Shown: in pieces, positions 23,224-34,255 of the stretch
Position numbering within the stretch: the first letter of the stretch is position 1
Layout: each line of letters opens with the position of its first letter
Assembly: GCA_964036275.1 (NCBI GenBank)
Contig: OZ038437.1
Coordinates: forward strand, 18,458,859 to 18,522,858
Length of the DNA stretch: 64,000 nt
Source of the DNA: Litoditis marina
Lineage: Eukaryota; Nematoda; Chromadorea; Rhabditida; Rhabditidae
Direction: 5' to 3'
Program-made: the position numbers and the translations under genes
Notes under the pieces: model-generated
The model's input: the letters and a program-made list of their open reading frames with translations, nothing else
Databases searched by the model: none
What the model was told of the DNA's origin: nothing

Positions 23224-23302
23224 GCGGCCGCGTGGCGTGGCGCGGCGTGGCGCGGCGTGGCGCGGCGTGGCGCGGCGTGGCGCGGCGTGGCGCGGCGGCC
23301 GC
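23224..23302. repeat. GC-rich minisatellite, unit GCGTGGCGCG
   Basis: About seven copies of a 10-bp unit, bounded on both sides by GCGGCCGC. It is a strong local GC spike in AT-rich DNA. The ORF through it (Arg/Ala/Gly/Trp repeats) is low complexity and is not called as a gene. Confidence 0.9.
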
Positions 23303-23507
23303 AAAACCGACGAATTCAACCGATTCGTCTGAAATTTGGAATATAGTTAGAAACAGCAGAGTTATGTGTAAATCTGGAATTTTGGACCAATCGGTTAAAA
23401 ATGAGCCATTTTATCGCCTTGGAAACATTGCATTTAGCTGCTTTCACAACCACTTCTAGATGTGCGGAGTGTGCGAAGTGAGCTGTTGTTTCGTTTTTTG
23501 GTAGTTT

Positions 23508-24082
23508 GAGTAGATTAAAGTATATTGAATAAGCAATTAGGTTAATCTGTAGAGATCCTGACTCCATAAAAAGGTTAATCGAACAAAAACAAAAAGGATG
23601 GTGGTCGTGAAAGGATTCGAACCCTCGGCCTACTGGACTGTAGTGCGCTGCTCTGCCGACTGAGCCAAATAGCCACGAAGAGTGGAAGAAATGGACGGCG
23701 CCACACGTGCGCTGCCCGAAATCAAGGATTGATCACGGTTTCTGAGTGAAGGCTTACTAACCAAACTCGTAACGCAGTTTTTGTTTTTAAAGCATCAACC
23801 CAGCGTGTGTGAATAGATCAAAATATATTGGAAAAGCAATTGTGTTAATCCGTAGAGATCCTGACTACATAAAAAGGTTAATCGAACAAAAACAAAAATG
23901 CTGTCCGTGAAAGGATTCGAACCCTCGGCCTACTGAACTGTGGTGCGCTGCTCTGCCGACTGAGCCAAATCGTCACGAAGGAAGAAAAAATGAACGGCGC
24001 CACACGTGCGCTGCCCGAAATCAAGGATTGATCACGGTTTCTGAGAGAATGCTTACTAACCAGAGTTCTAACGCAGTTTATG
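23508..24082 (-). repeat. Two tandem tRNA-like repeat units
   Basis: Two direct copies of about 272 bp (23508-23782 and 23811-24082). On the minus strand each holds an A-box-like TGGCTCAGTCGG and a B box GGTTCGAATCC with a fair T arm, but the anticodon stem does not pair. They are tRNA-derived pseudogenes or SINE-like units, not working tRNA genes. Shared flanks include GAGATCCTGAC and AAATCAAGGATTGATCACGG. Confidence 0.75.
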
Positions 24083-24201
24083 TTCTGCAAATCAACTTAG
24101 TATTCATTGTTACGTTGAAAAAAGTTTAATAATAATTGATTAGATGCTCATTATTTCCTATCTATTGATTCATTATTTCCTTCGGAAATATAGAAAATGA
24201 G

Positions 24202-24794
24202 GACAATTTGTATAAAAAAAACGATGTAAAGTGAGAGACGATTAGCTTTTGAGATTGAACTGCATGGAATATAGAAAAGGAGGACAATAACTCGAGAGGG
24301 AAATAAAAAATCTAATCTCGCAATTTTCATGATCATCCTGACAGACTGATTCAAAAAATATATGCTAAATCTTTTTAGAAAAGTCCGCTCACACTAAAAG
24401 CGTATCTGAAACAAAAATCAGCTATCCTGTCAGTCTATCGCACAGTCACGTGAAACATGTTAAACACAGCAGAACTCGGAAACGTGAAACGACAAAGTGC
24501 ACACTTAGGCTATTAGAATGCTAACTTTACATGAATATTCAAGAAACTTATAGTGTACTCTGTTCTGTTATCATTTTTGAATCAATGGTGATAATCATAT
24601 TAGGACGTTTCATCTAATTGTTTGCTGCAAGTTTTTTTTCACTGAAAAACAAAATGTTTTTGACCCATGAAAATTGCGAGATTAGATTTTTTATTTCCCT
24701 CTTGAGTTATTGTCCTCCTTTTCTATATTCCATGCAGTTCAATCTCAAAAGCTAATCGTCTCTCACTTTACATCGTTTTTTTATACAAATTGTC
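24202..24794. repeat. 593-bp fold-back element with 129-bp arms
   Basis: The left arm (24202-24330, starting GACAATTTGTATAAAAAAAA) is nearly the exact reverse complement of the right arm (24666-24794). A family E copy sits in the loop near 24440-24545, so one element was inserted into the other. It shares GATGTAAAG and CGAGATTAG or CTAATCTCG motifs with the element at 20289. Confidence 0.85.
24440..24550 (+). repeat. Family E element nested in a fold-back element
   Basis: Contains CACAGTCACGTGAAACATGT then TAAACACAGCAGAACTC and CGACAAAGTGCACAC. Confidence 0.8.
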
Positions 24795-25397
24795 TTTCTG
24801 CTTGTTAAATAACAACTCGAATCTACATTAAGTTGTTGAGTTTTACTAGACTTCCAAAGCTCTTACTTTAGCATCATGTCCGACAGACACAGTTTTTTCC
24901 TAGCAATTTTTTGGTTGAGGTCTATTTTACGCTTTACATATAGTTGTTAGCTTCAAATCTATAGCCACTGAGAGTTTGGCAGCGTACCAATACATTCAGG
25001 TTCTCGTTTATGCTACAACATCCGATAAAATGAAGTTTGTGAATGAAGGTTGCCCTCTGGTGCCATCTAAATGTGGAAAAACCAGAAAAAGTTGGTTTTC
25101 TTTGATGAAAACATTGGTTTAATTCGTTACTAGGCTGTGCAATGCATGTTCGCCTATTTTGAATGTGAGGAACGTTTTTCGCATTTAAGCATATGATTTT
25201 TCAATCATACCAAATACGATACATCTGTGAAAAACTAACCAATATCCCTACAACAACCTGTTTTCCAATACATATGTTAGAAGCTCGATCTTTTAGTCGT
25301 TTGAAAACATATTTTTTTGTGAGAGTCCGATAATTTTTTTTCAGACACACTTATTGTTGCAGACTCTTTTAAAGTATCAGTTGCGAGAATTTTCAAT

Positions 25398-25403
25398 TTT
25401 ATT
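25398..25403 (-). terminator. Polyadenylation signal of the two-helix protein gene
   Basis: AATAAA on the minus strand, 125 nt downstream of the stop codon. Confidence 0.55.
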
Positions 25404-25527
25404 CAGATTCTTTTTGAATCAATCCAACCATCAATGTATCAAGCAACAATAGTCAATAATATTTCATGTTCAGATCATTGCAATGTACATATTATACCCG
25501 TGGAGATCAAAAAACAGAGATCACATA

Positions 25528-26565
25528 TCAAATGAACGTGTAGCTGAGGTACTCGTTCGAGAGTCGGTCGTTCTTTTCGACTACGGTAGCCTCCAGATGG
25601 TCGCAGTCGGAGTTCCTTTTCTCCGTCCACCGTAATCCCTCGTTCGAGTCGTAGACGAGGTCCGACTCCTGACTGACCAGAACCAGTCGGACTAGGAGGA
25701 GGAGCGAGACCAACATCATGACATGGACCAGAAGGAAGCCGGTGAGCACCAGCTGGGTAGGGTTCAGGTAGAGGGTTACACCGGCAATCAACATGGTCAG
25801 GATGTAACCGAAGTAGACCACAAATCGGACCGACTGGAAGAAACATGGTTGGAAAAGTGGTTAAGAAGTTGTAATTCTTTTTAGAAACATTTTAATACAG
25901 CAAAGAAAGTTTGAAGACATTTTGAAAGAAAATACTAGTTTTCAAAGTGGAGAAACGTGAAACTTTAGGATGGGGAAATAGTTTTTGCTGTACTGAATGA
26001 CACGCGTTTGGTTTTTAGAAAAGTGATGTTTGGTGCAAATAATTGCGCCGATAGCGAGTGGGTTCAACTGGTTCTTTTCAATTGTATTCAGAAAAAGGAA
26101 CAAGATGAAGTAATTTAATTCAACTTTCTTAGAAGTAACTATTATATCATAACATTTAAACTATGATTTTCAAGACTCCTAAACTGTTCGCAAAATATCA
26201 AATTATTTGCATCAACCCAACCGAATATGTTATACTATGCTCAGAGCAGTGCAGAGATTCAAATATCAAATCTCGTCAACTCAAAATGTGGGTACAGACT
26301 GTTCTATGTTCATTTTTCCATTATCGACATCGAGGGTAAAGATTTCTATCTAATCTCAAAGTTAATCAAAGTATACTATTATATATTGGAAGCTGCACAA
26401 AAGTAATACTCAACTCGGTTAGGCTTAACACAACTAAAGTCAAATACAACAATACAACATTTAAATAACTTATAAAAAACTAACCTTTCCATTGAGGGTG
26501 TAGGATCTAGGAAGCTCGACGGAGTCCTGGGGCTTGGAGATGCTCAGACCAGTTAGAATAGTCAT
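25528..26565 (-). CDS. Small two-helix membrane protein, unknown function
   Basis: Two minus-strand exons (26565-26485 and 25833-25528) encode 128 aa, joined in phase 0 with gttagt and ttccag borders. The N-terminus (MTILTGLSISKPQDSVELPR...) is short and polar. Residues about 31-50 and 55-80 are two hydrophobic helices joined by the LNPTQ turn (about 50-54), followed by a charged tail of about 48 residues (QESDLVYDSNEG ... WTEKRNSDCD ... YLSYTFI). The hairpin topology suggests an integral membrane protein with both ends on one side. I do not recognise a family. A TATA box 71 nt upstream and AATAAA 125 nt downstream support a complete gene. Confidence 0.72.
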
Positions 26566-26635
26566 TTTGGTAGATTTCGGTAGAATTCGGTAGAATTGGG
26601 GTTGTGAGTTAGCTCAACCACTACCTACCATCATG

Positions 26636-26642
26636 TTATATA
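26636..26642 (-). promoter_or_regulatory. TATA box of the two-helix protein gene
   Basis: TATATAA on the minus strand, 71 nt before the start codon at 26565. The presumed 5' UTR repeats a TAGAATTCGG/TAGATTTCGG motif three times when read on the plus strand. Confidence 0.6.
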
Positions 26643-27476
26643 TGCGCGGCGAGACAGTACGTGAACCGAGGAGGGCGGGCTAGACGGCGACGAGAGAGCA
26701 TGGGTTTCGGAGAGAGTCAGACGGGGAACAGGTTGACAAGTCGCTGCGAGCGCCACTTCTGTCAGCGAAAAATGGGGGGATTCCTCGCACGGTCCTTAAT
26801 TGGCACCCGCCCAAAACAATGTCTCTCGAGTGTGTCTGCACCCTCTCTGTTTTTGTACTCTCTCGTACAGTTTGAACATCTTCAGCAAGGGGAACACGTG
26901 AGATTCACGTGCACTTCACGAGAATCGCACTTTTGCCTATTTCATGTTGTTTTTCATAGTCTCCGTCGGCCACCGATCAAATGATTACGGTATCTGTGAA
27001 TGCCGCTGTGTGTCAATGGCACATATTATAGTTTTCTTGGAAAAATAGAAACGTATGTTGTTTTGCTGTGCTGTGTTATCGGTCTCATTTTCGCTAGGTC
27101 CTGATGACAGTGGAAAACTTCTGCTGTGCAGACAGCTCGAACTACAACTTTTTCTCAGGTATTCCTCAGAGGCAGACTGCTGTATAGGTCAACTTCCCCA
27201 CTATGATGATTGATATTAGATTTGTCAGGTTTTGGGAAGATCTTACCGAATCCTGAAGGTGATTTTATCGGGAAGAGCAACCTCTGATGCCCATCTTATT
27301 GTTTTGTAGTTTGCACCCAGCTTGCACCCAACTGCACCGACTTGCGCCGTAACTAGGCGCTAGATATGAACTAGTTTCCCAGCTGGAACCGAGCTATTTT
27401 CGAGATTTGCAGCGAACCGTATATAAATAAAGTTGTAACTCTGAAAATTGTACCACGTCACTATTATACTGTTAAT

Positions 27477-27580
27477 CACAGTCATGTGAAACATGTTAAG
27501 CACAGCAGAATTCAGACACGTGCAACAACACAGGGCACGGTTCCTCATTATAATGCTAACTCTGGACGTGGCTATTTAGT
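27477..27580 (+). repeat. Family E element
   Basis: CACAGTCATGTGAAACATGT, TAAGCACAGCAGAATTCAG, then CTCATTATAATGCTAACTCT. The CACGTG core is mutated to CATGTG. Confidence 0.75.
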
Positions 27581-28899
27581 TTTGTTGAACCGTGTTTTTC
27601 TCCATCTTAGACAGTTAGTCATAGTTAATCCCTGAGACTTTAACGTGACTTACGTCATGACGCGGTCTGCTCACGCAAACATGTTATGAAAAACACTTAT
27701 TTCACATCATTTACTACTAAGTGATCTCCGAAACAGCTCAAATCGCAAATTTCGTACTTATGTTGTGTCTTAAATACAGTAACCCCATTCTAACAGGTTC
27801 ACCCCAGTTGAGAAATGACAGAGTAGCATGTTGTCTTCAAAAGAAAAACACTCTCATGGTCTGGAGACACATGTTATTGAAGATAGCGTTTCTCTCTAAT
27901 TTTGACCTCGAATCAGGTTTTTCATGAATTTCAGATTATAGGGAAACGCTTTCTTCACCGATGTTGCTTACAGTTGACACGTTGGCAGCTCACAATACTT
28001 GACTCGAACCATCCCAGAAGAACAATTTTCCATCATCAGAAAACATAGCAAAGAACAAGATAATTTCTCTCAAATAAAACATCGTATTCTCGGATTTTTC
28101 ATCTACAGTGTGGGTAGGCACCGTGCACAGCAACAGTGGAGATACCGTAACCAGCCCTTTTCATGTCAATACTGGGTGTTGAAATCATTAACTATGAAGC
28201 GAGAATGTTCGAATAAGACTACTTTTATTCATTATTTATAATGGTTTGCATCCAAATTCCATACACGACAGAGACAAGAATAAACAAAAAGATAGAAGGT
28301 TGAACCTTTGATTTCACTGATATGACTGATACCGCTTTTCTTCCGCAAGCGTTGCAATTGCACGTATTGCACAGAGCGGTTTGAAACGGTGTCGGGTCGT
28401 TTATCATATCATTAGTGAAAATTATAAAGTTATACTATGAAGAAGAAAAACGATGTAACTCAAATACGGAAGTATGTTTTTCTCTAGTTTGGGTAACGGA
28501 AAAAAACAGTCTCTATATTGTCTAACGTTTCGATTTCACTCTATTTTTCAAGAGAAGTTACAAAGTTTTGAAATACTTTCAGTGCATTTCACAAGTACAG
28601 TTTTTTCTATCTCAAACAGCAAGACACGTTAATATTTGAGTAGGTGGTAAGTTTCTCAAAAAATAACTTCACTACGAGTTGCTGCACATTTGTTATAAAC
28701 TAATTTAAAAGTTAGATAAATGAACACAAAACATCAATTCTCCGTCTCGAACTGTTATTTCTGCAAGAACATCTGATACTTTCATTGTCATGGGGGTCCA
28801 AGGCCGTTTCTTCTAATTCCAACGTTTCCCAGTCTGTCTTGGACAAATGGGGTGGGAGCCGCGAAAGGCTAGGAACCAGAACGCGACGGGGTCGACAAA

Positions 28900-29165
28900 A
28901 AGGGGAAGGGAGAGAGAGGGAGGGGAGAGAGAAAGGGAGACAGAGGGAAGAGATAGAGAAATAGGGAGAGAGAGAGAGACAGAGAGAGAGAGTTTAGGAG
29001 AGAACAAGAGGGTAGGAAAGAAGAGAGGAACGAGAAGAAGAAGAAAGGGAGATGATAGAGCGATTGGAAAAAGAGAAGCAAAAGAGAGAGGAGATAGAGA
29101 GAAAGACAGAATGATAGAAAGATAAGAAAGAGCAATGATTGGAAGAGGGAAAGAGAGAAAACAGA
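28900..29165. repeat. GA-rich simple-sequence tract
   Basis: About 265 bp of purine-rich GAGAGA/GGGAGA/AAGAGA sequence. The overlapping ORFs on both strands are low complexity (Arg/Glu or Ser/Leu/Phe) and are not called. Confidence 0.9.
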
Positions 29166-29486
29166 TCAGAGAAATATGAAAAAAGCATCTGAGTTTCAAC
29201 AGAGATCAAGGTAACCGTGGTGTCGAATAGGATGTTTTCATAGTTCTCGTGAGTCCTATGTGAACTCCTACAGTATGAACTCGAGACTTCCAGTCAGATG
29301 TGGCACATATTCAACCAGCTATTTTGCTACCTGTAAACCATCCCACCGCGTCTCTAACCATTCATATAACTTTGCCAGTGTTATATGAAAAGAAACACGT
29401 CGGTATTATCTCATAACTGCTATGGTGGAGTTTTCAAAAACGTAAATTCAATGTGGGTTTCCAATTCAGGCCAATGCTACAACTAA

Positions 29487-29735
29487 CCGGGCTTTCAGGT
29501 AACCTAATAACCCTTTTTTCGTAGCCTTTTTTCAGGGGACCTTAGTAGGTAACCTGGAAGTAACCTAAAACTGAAATCCGGTTACCGGTAAAACTAACGG
29601 TAAAAACCACATTTTGCGTTAGAAAAACAGGTAACCGGTTTTTCAATTCAGGTTACCACCCGGTTACCTACTGAGATAACCTGAAAATGAGGTTAACAAA
29701 AAGGGTTAGGTTACCTAAAAATCCGGTTACATATA
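29487..29735. repeat. Family D, GGTAACC-rich repeat
   Basis: Inverted GGTAACC/GGTTACC motifs, e.g. CTTAGTAGGTAACCTGG against CGGTTACCTACTGAG. A partly palindromic unit of about 250 bp. Confidence 0.7.
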
Positions 29736-30276
29736 GAATTCACCTCCAATTCAAAAGTTCTTTGAAATTTCGACAGCCAGCTGCCAAAATTATTTTGCCG
29801 ACGTGGGAGTAGAACCAATGGTCGTAGATCCTACCGTAACCGGAATACAATTTGCAAAATTTCGCAAATTTCTGCTGTGTTTTAGTTAGTCTGATGTCTT
29901 TCAGGTAGTATTTCAAGTGTTTCTTTACTTATAATCGTGTTCATTGATCAAATAAGGCTCAATATTCCTATTTTGTTAAGTTTTCTCGAAAAAAGATCGT
30001 TCTCTCATCTTGATAATCTTTTATGTGAAGTAATGAATGAACGTAGCTCTCTCTTCTTCAAGTTCAGTGCTATACTCCACTAAGCAAGATAAATTGCAGT
30101 GTTCTGATATGGGAAATAGACATAAGCAGCCTTGAGTTATATGATGTGTACGTTGCGACTTGCAATGCTTCGCCCTTCATTACTTTTACTTACTCATGTC
30201 GCCTTGAACATTCATGGTTTTCTTCGTTTTTTGACCTTCACAAAAACAAATCATTTCTTTAGTTATTTCAATTTCA

Positions 30277-30279
30277 GGA
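30277..30279 (+). promoter_or_regulatory. Probable spliced-leader acceptor of mrrf-1
   Basis: ATTTCAG ends at 30277 and the ATG is at 30279. A strong acceptor one base before the start codon with no convincing upstream exon is typical of SL trans-splicing. Confidence 0.6.
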
Positions 30280-33200
30280 TGAGCTGTCGTACTATCCTCT
30301 CCATAACCCGGGTACTTCCTCGAATAAGATGTTTGGCCGTCCCGCACTTCTCTTCCTCCCAATTTCATATTTCCGCGCCGCTATCGAAAGTTCGCAGGAA
30401 CGACAAGAATAAAAAGGTAGTTTATCTATTTTCTGTCTAAATCTCAAGTTTGTTTACTTTACAAAGACAAACATATTTGAGTTTTAACTTAAACGGTTCG
30501 AAACTGCTTTTGGGGTTATTAACTGGCACAGTTCTTCAAAAAACTGGTTTCTATGCTGAGCATTTTGCAAAAGTTGGGCTATTCTCGATGCAAAACCATA
30601 ACGTTCAGTGTATTTGAATTGAAGAACGAGCTTCTTTCAGTAGAGTAGCCTCACCCTACTAGTGTGTTCGAAGCTGTTCCCGTAATTGCCAACCAGCACG
30701 CAGTACAGTCTCAAAAAGTCAAAAACTGGTTTTCAACTCAGCATCCGTTGGGCAATGTTTGATGTAAACGAGTGGCCGTATTCACCAATGTCCAGGGAAG
30801 ATAAAAAAAAAAGCTTCCCGCGTCTCTGAACCCTCCTCATAAGCACACTATTTTCGTGCTCTACCTTCCCGGGGGAAGGTATTTTAGCTTCCCGAGAATT
30901 GCTGAATACGACCACAGTAAAACTAAGATCTTTTACGCACTTTTCACACTCCTAATTACTTTTTTTAAACGTTTCACGTATGGTGGTGCTAGTTTATGTA
31001 TGTCTCCATTCCAGACCTCGCAAGTAATCCATTCAGCCGAAGCGTCGGCGGCTGATAATACTTTCGTGCAGGGAGCATTGAAGGAAATGAACGAAGTGGA
31101 AACCATATTAGGGGAGGAACTAGCCAAACATTTTTCGTTACAGGTATGTACTGTTATCATCACATACTAGTAGGTGTGAACTTATTTCTCGATTCAAATA
31201 CCTCTCACTTCATGACTTTGCGTCAAAATTGACCAAATTTGCGATTTGCCAAGTTTTCGGGTTGTTCGACCTGAGCCAGCTTACTGTAAGTATGACGAAT
31301 GAATGCTAGTGAAAATGAAACAAACAAAAATGAGACGAGGTTTCGTTTGTAATAGTCGGATGTTTAAAGATTATGTTGTTGTGTTTCAGGTCGATTTGCG
31401 CGTCTACGAAGACATAATTGTGACGATGGAAAAAGGAGATGTGAGTTCCCGAGTTTCCGTTTTCTATCAGTTTTCTATTAGCAAGGTTTTCGTTATCTAT
31501 GAAAATGTAGAAACCATCTACTTTGGAGTTCGTCGTTTTACCCTCAGAACTACTACTTTCTTTTGTTTTTGTTTGCTTTTCTGCTTTTTGTATAATTCCT
31601 AGCAAAAAATGGGAAGTCGACCAACGTGATCAAGAAAGTCGTAAAACGGACTTTCAATCGTATAGTTTATCCATAATCTGATTGATTGAATGGAGTGAAT
31701 TATTAATCTTGACGCATTTTGAAGGACGAGACGAGTAATTTTCTGACATTGACGTTTCTCAGAACGCAATTGTATTGGAGAACTAGAAGAGAAGAACGGT
31801 ACTTTTCAGAAATTATTTGTTTTATGATCTTTGACCTTTGTTCTTTCCAGGAGCACCGAATGTCCCATTTGGGTCGTGTCTCGTTGAAGAATCCCAGCAT
31901 GGTTATGATCAACTTCGCCGACAATCCGAACGCGATCAAATGGGCCAAATTGGCTATTCAGGTTCGTTTTTCTTTGGTTTCTGGTGGCATAATAGTATGT
32001 TGAAGAAGGACGATTACGTGGTCCAATCGCAACGATTCAGTCCTTTAAACTGCAATACATTTTTCAATTGCAGTTTGAAGGACCGTTGACGCGAGATTGG
32101 TCCACATAATCGTCCTTCTTCAATTCGAATTCGAAACAAAATGGAGTTCGACCTGGTAAACTGAGCAGGATGCAGTTCTATGGTTGACATGTATTAGGAC
32201 CCCTTTTTCTGCGGTTTCCCCTGAACCCTACGTTGCGCTGTGCCAATTGACTCTGATTTGGCTTCAATACCAGGAAATTTTCGATTCAGGCTAATTTAGT
32301 CATTTTACTTTCACACCTTTCACTTTTACCACATATCGCTGTTCTCTCGGTTTTTCATCGTTTTCCTCTTTATACTTTTCCAAAAGTCGGTTCTGAACTT
32401 GCAACCGACAGCATACTAAAATAAAGATGTCCAAATAGTCGATAGAAATAGCAAAATTAGCAAAATATTAGCCAATATGGATTAAAGAATCACAATTTTC
32501 AATGCCAAATCATATAAATCCCAGAACAGGCTTCAGGCTTTCTCTGTGAAATAGTCCCACCTTACTGGTGTGCGAATGAACAACGATCATCATAGGTGAC
32601 ATACTCCGTCAGAATGGCGCTGACCTATGCTCGTTTTTGCCGTATTTCTGAAGCTTACGTTCATTTTTCGAAGCGAAAACAGTTTGAAATGCGGTAAACT
32701 AGGAGATTAATCACTTTTGCGATTACACACGTTCAATTTCGTTGCACTGGCATTGAACTATTTCACCTATGGTAATAATTGTCGTATTTCCAGAAGTCCG
32801 TGCTGAACGTGCAACCGCAACACGAGGGAGTAGTTCTCTATCTGCCGACCCCCCGAATGACTCGGCAACGAAGGGAACAATTGGCCAATGACGCTAAGGG
32901 AAAGATGTTCAACGAGTATAAAAAGGCACTCAATGAGGTAGGCATACTCCTCTAGTAAATTTGCTCGAATACCCAGAATTAAAGATAATGTAGGCTGATT
33001 TTTGCATATATCGGGAGCCTTTACGTATATAAACACAAAACCGGTTTCTTAGAATAGTCTGACCTTATTGGTATGTAGATATGACATTTTTCTTTAATCT
33101 GGACATATTAGAAGTAACGATTATATTTTGGGCAATGATGCCAACGGGAAGATGTTCAATGAGTATAAAAAGGCACTCAATGAGGTCAGATATTCATCTT

Positions 33201-33765
33201 TGTTATCTTTAATAGGGACATTTTAGAAGTTCTGACCGCATTTAAGCCAGTGAATTAGAACGAACTGACTTGTGCTAGGAGCAAGTATTCCAATACAATA
33301 TTTGGTGAATAATGATAACCAGAACCACGTCTGATGTAGAAACTATATATGGTATGTAGTTTGTATAACATTCTACATGATAAGGGCACCAAGTATAATA
33401 GATTCATCTTTCTTACGGGTTTAGGCATCGTGACGTTTTATCTGAAAAAGCAACAAGTGATATTTTTATGCTATTAAAATCAGCGCGAAAAAGTACACTA
33501 CATGTTACGTTGTCTGAGCAGATTAAGTCGGATTCTCCGGTTGTATGATAAAAATATGGTAGTCCCGTTGAAAAACGGCTATTTTACCCCATATTTGTTT
33601 CAGATCTACACAAAGTTCGACAAAAAGTGTTCGCAACAGTCGGTGAAACCAGATGAAGCCAAGGAAACTCGACACAAACTATTGGAATTGAAACGAGCGA
33701 TGGAGGGACGCGGAGTGGCCATAGTGGATGCAAAACGGAAGGAATTGTTGAGGGAGATCGCTTAG
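30279..33765 (+). CDS. mrrf-1: Mitochondrial ribosome recycling factor
   Basis: Six exons, all in phase 0 (30279-30416, 31015-31143, 31390-31440, 31851-31961, 32794-32937, 33604-33765), encode 244 aa. RRF acts with the mitochondrial elongation factor G2 to split post-termination mitoribosomes. Residues about 1-46 form a basic, Ser/Arg-rich mitochondrial presequence (MSCRTILSITRVLPRIRCLA...). The RRF fold follows: VDLRVYEDIIV, RMSHLGRVSLKNPSMVMINF, PNAIKWAKLAIQKS, NVQPQHEGVVLYLPTPRMTR, RREQLANDAKGKMFNEYKKA, and the last helix ending KRKELLREIA. The length suits a mitochondrial RRF. Intron 4 contains a family B palindrome (32001-32122). Intron 5 contains a partial copy of exon 5 (33130-33185). 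It is convergent with the proteasome gene. Confidence 0.93.
30770..30917. repeat. Small fold-back element in mrrf-1 intron 1
   Basis: Arms of about 26 bp (GGCCGTATTCACCAATGTCC against its diverged complement near 30892-30915). A second inner CTTCCC/GGGAAG pair lies between them. Confidence 0.55.
32001..32122. repeat. Family B palindromic element in mrrf-1 intron 4
   Basis: Nearly perfect inverted repeat: TGAAGAAGGACGATTACGTG ... CACATAATCGTCCTTCTTCA, with inner arms CAGTCCTTTAAACTGCAAT / ATTGCAGTTTGAAGGACCG around a short loop. Confidence 0.9.
33130..33185 (+). pseudogene. Partial duplicate of mrrf-1 exon 5
   Basis: Repeats the last 55 or so bases of exon 5 (GGCAATGATGCCAACGGGAA...CACTCAATGAG) plus a gtcag donor. 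It keeps an open frame (NDANGKMFNEYKKALNE), but no acceptor precedes it, so it is probably an exon relic. Confidence 0.8.
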
Positions 33766-34164
33766 GTGTTTTTGTTTATTCTGTTATTATTGAGTAAATA
33801 ATTTAGGTTATGTTTCTGACTATTGAGTGTGGAATTTGGAAGTAATGAAGTGATGTAGTAGATTAGTTAGGTGTTTTTTTTTAAATATTAAGATGTTATG
33901 AATGTAGTAGAATTACTAGATAGATGTTTTCGATTTTGTTTGCAATCCATAGGAGAGTGAACGGTGGATGTTACTCACTTCCTCATTAGACTATTTTTGT
34001 TTAGATTGTGTTTTGAAACTTGAGTGTAGAATTTAGAAGTATAAGGTAAATTGATTAGGAAGATATTATTGTTGTTATCATCTTCGTTGCATTTTTCCGT
34101 TGACATATAACGGGTACAAGTATAAATATAATTGCTCATGATGTCACTTCATTAAAATTAAAAT

Positions 34165-34174
34165 AATAAATAAA
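34165..34174 (+). terminator. Possible polyadenylation signals of mrrf-1
   Basis: Two overlapping AATAAA, 400 nt after the mrrf-1 stop. They lie 82 bp from the end of the convergent pbs-4 coding region, so the two 3' ends are close. Confidence 0.4.
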
Positions 34175-34255
34175 GACGCACATTGTTTACAGATGAAAAA
34201 CACGTAAAAGGCCGGATCATGAAAACCAAATTATCAACAATATTTAACAGAGAAA

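Larger units (their letters stand above)
18145..25397. other. Repeat-dense stretch without a confident gene
   Basis: Seven kilobases between peptide gene 4 and the small membrane-protein gene. It holds GA/CT-rich simple repeats (about 18665-18785, 20031-20096), family E copies (19591, 24440), a tandemly duplicated fold-back element (20289-20875), a truncated copy of the tRNA-derived family (22265-22352), a family A copy (22739), a GC-rich 10-bp minisatellite (23224-23302), two tandem tRNA-like units (23508-24082) and a 593-bp fold-back element (24202-24794). One coding-looking stretch on the minus strand (about 18780-18985) could not be assembled into a gene. Confidence 0.55.
26650..30277. 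other. Intergenic stretch with repeats
   Basis: I could not support a gene here. It contains a family E copy (27477), a long GA-rich tract (28900-29165) and a family D GGTAACC repeat (29487-29735). The ORF at 26661-26984 is Arg-rich and overlaps the divergent promoter, with no splice or homology support. Confidence 0.5.

Noticed and set aside
23598..23680. tRNA gene on the minus strand
   Set aside because: A and B boxes and the T arm are present, but the anticodon stem has at least two mismatches and the acceptor stem does not pair well. Called a tRNA-derived repeat instead.
26661..26984. 107-codon plus-strand ORF upstream of the two-helix protein gene
   Set aside because: Arg-rich, starts within the divergent promoter, and no supporting splice signal or homology is visible.
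28813..29199. Long ORFs on both strands in the GA-rich tract
   Set aside because: Any frame of a purine-rich repeat is open; the composition is only Arg/Glu/Lys or Ser/Leu/Phe.
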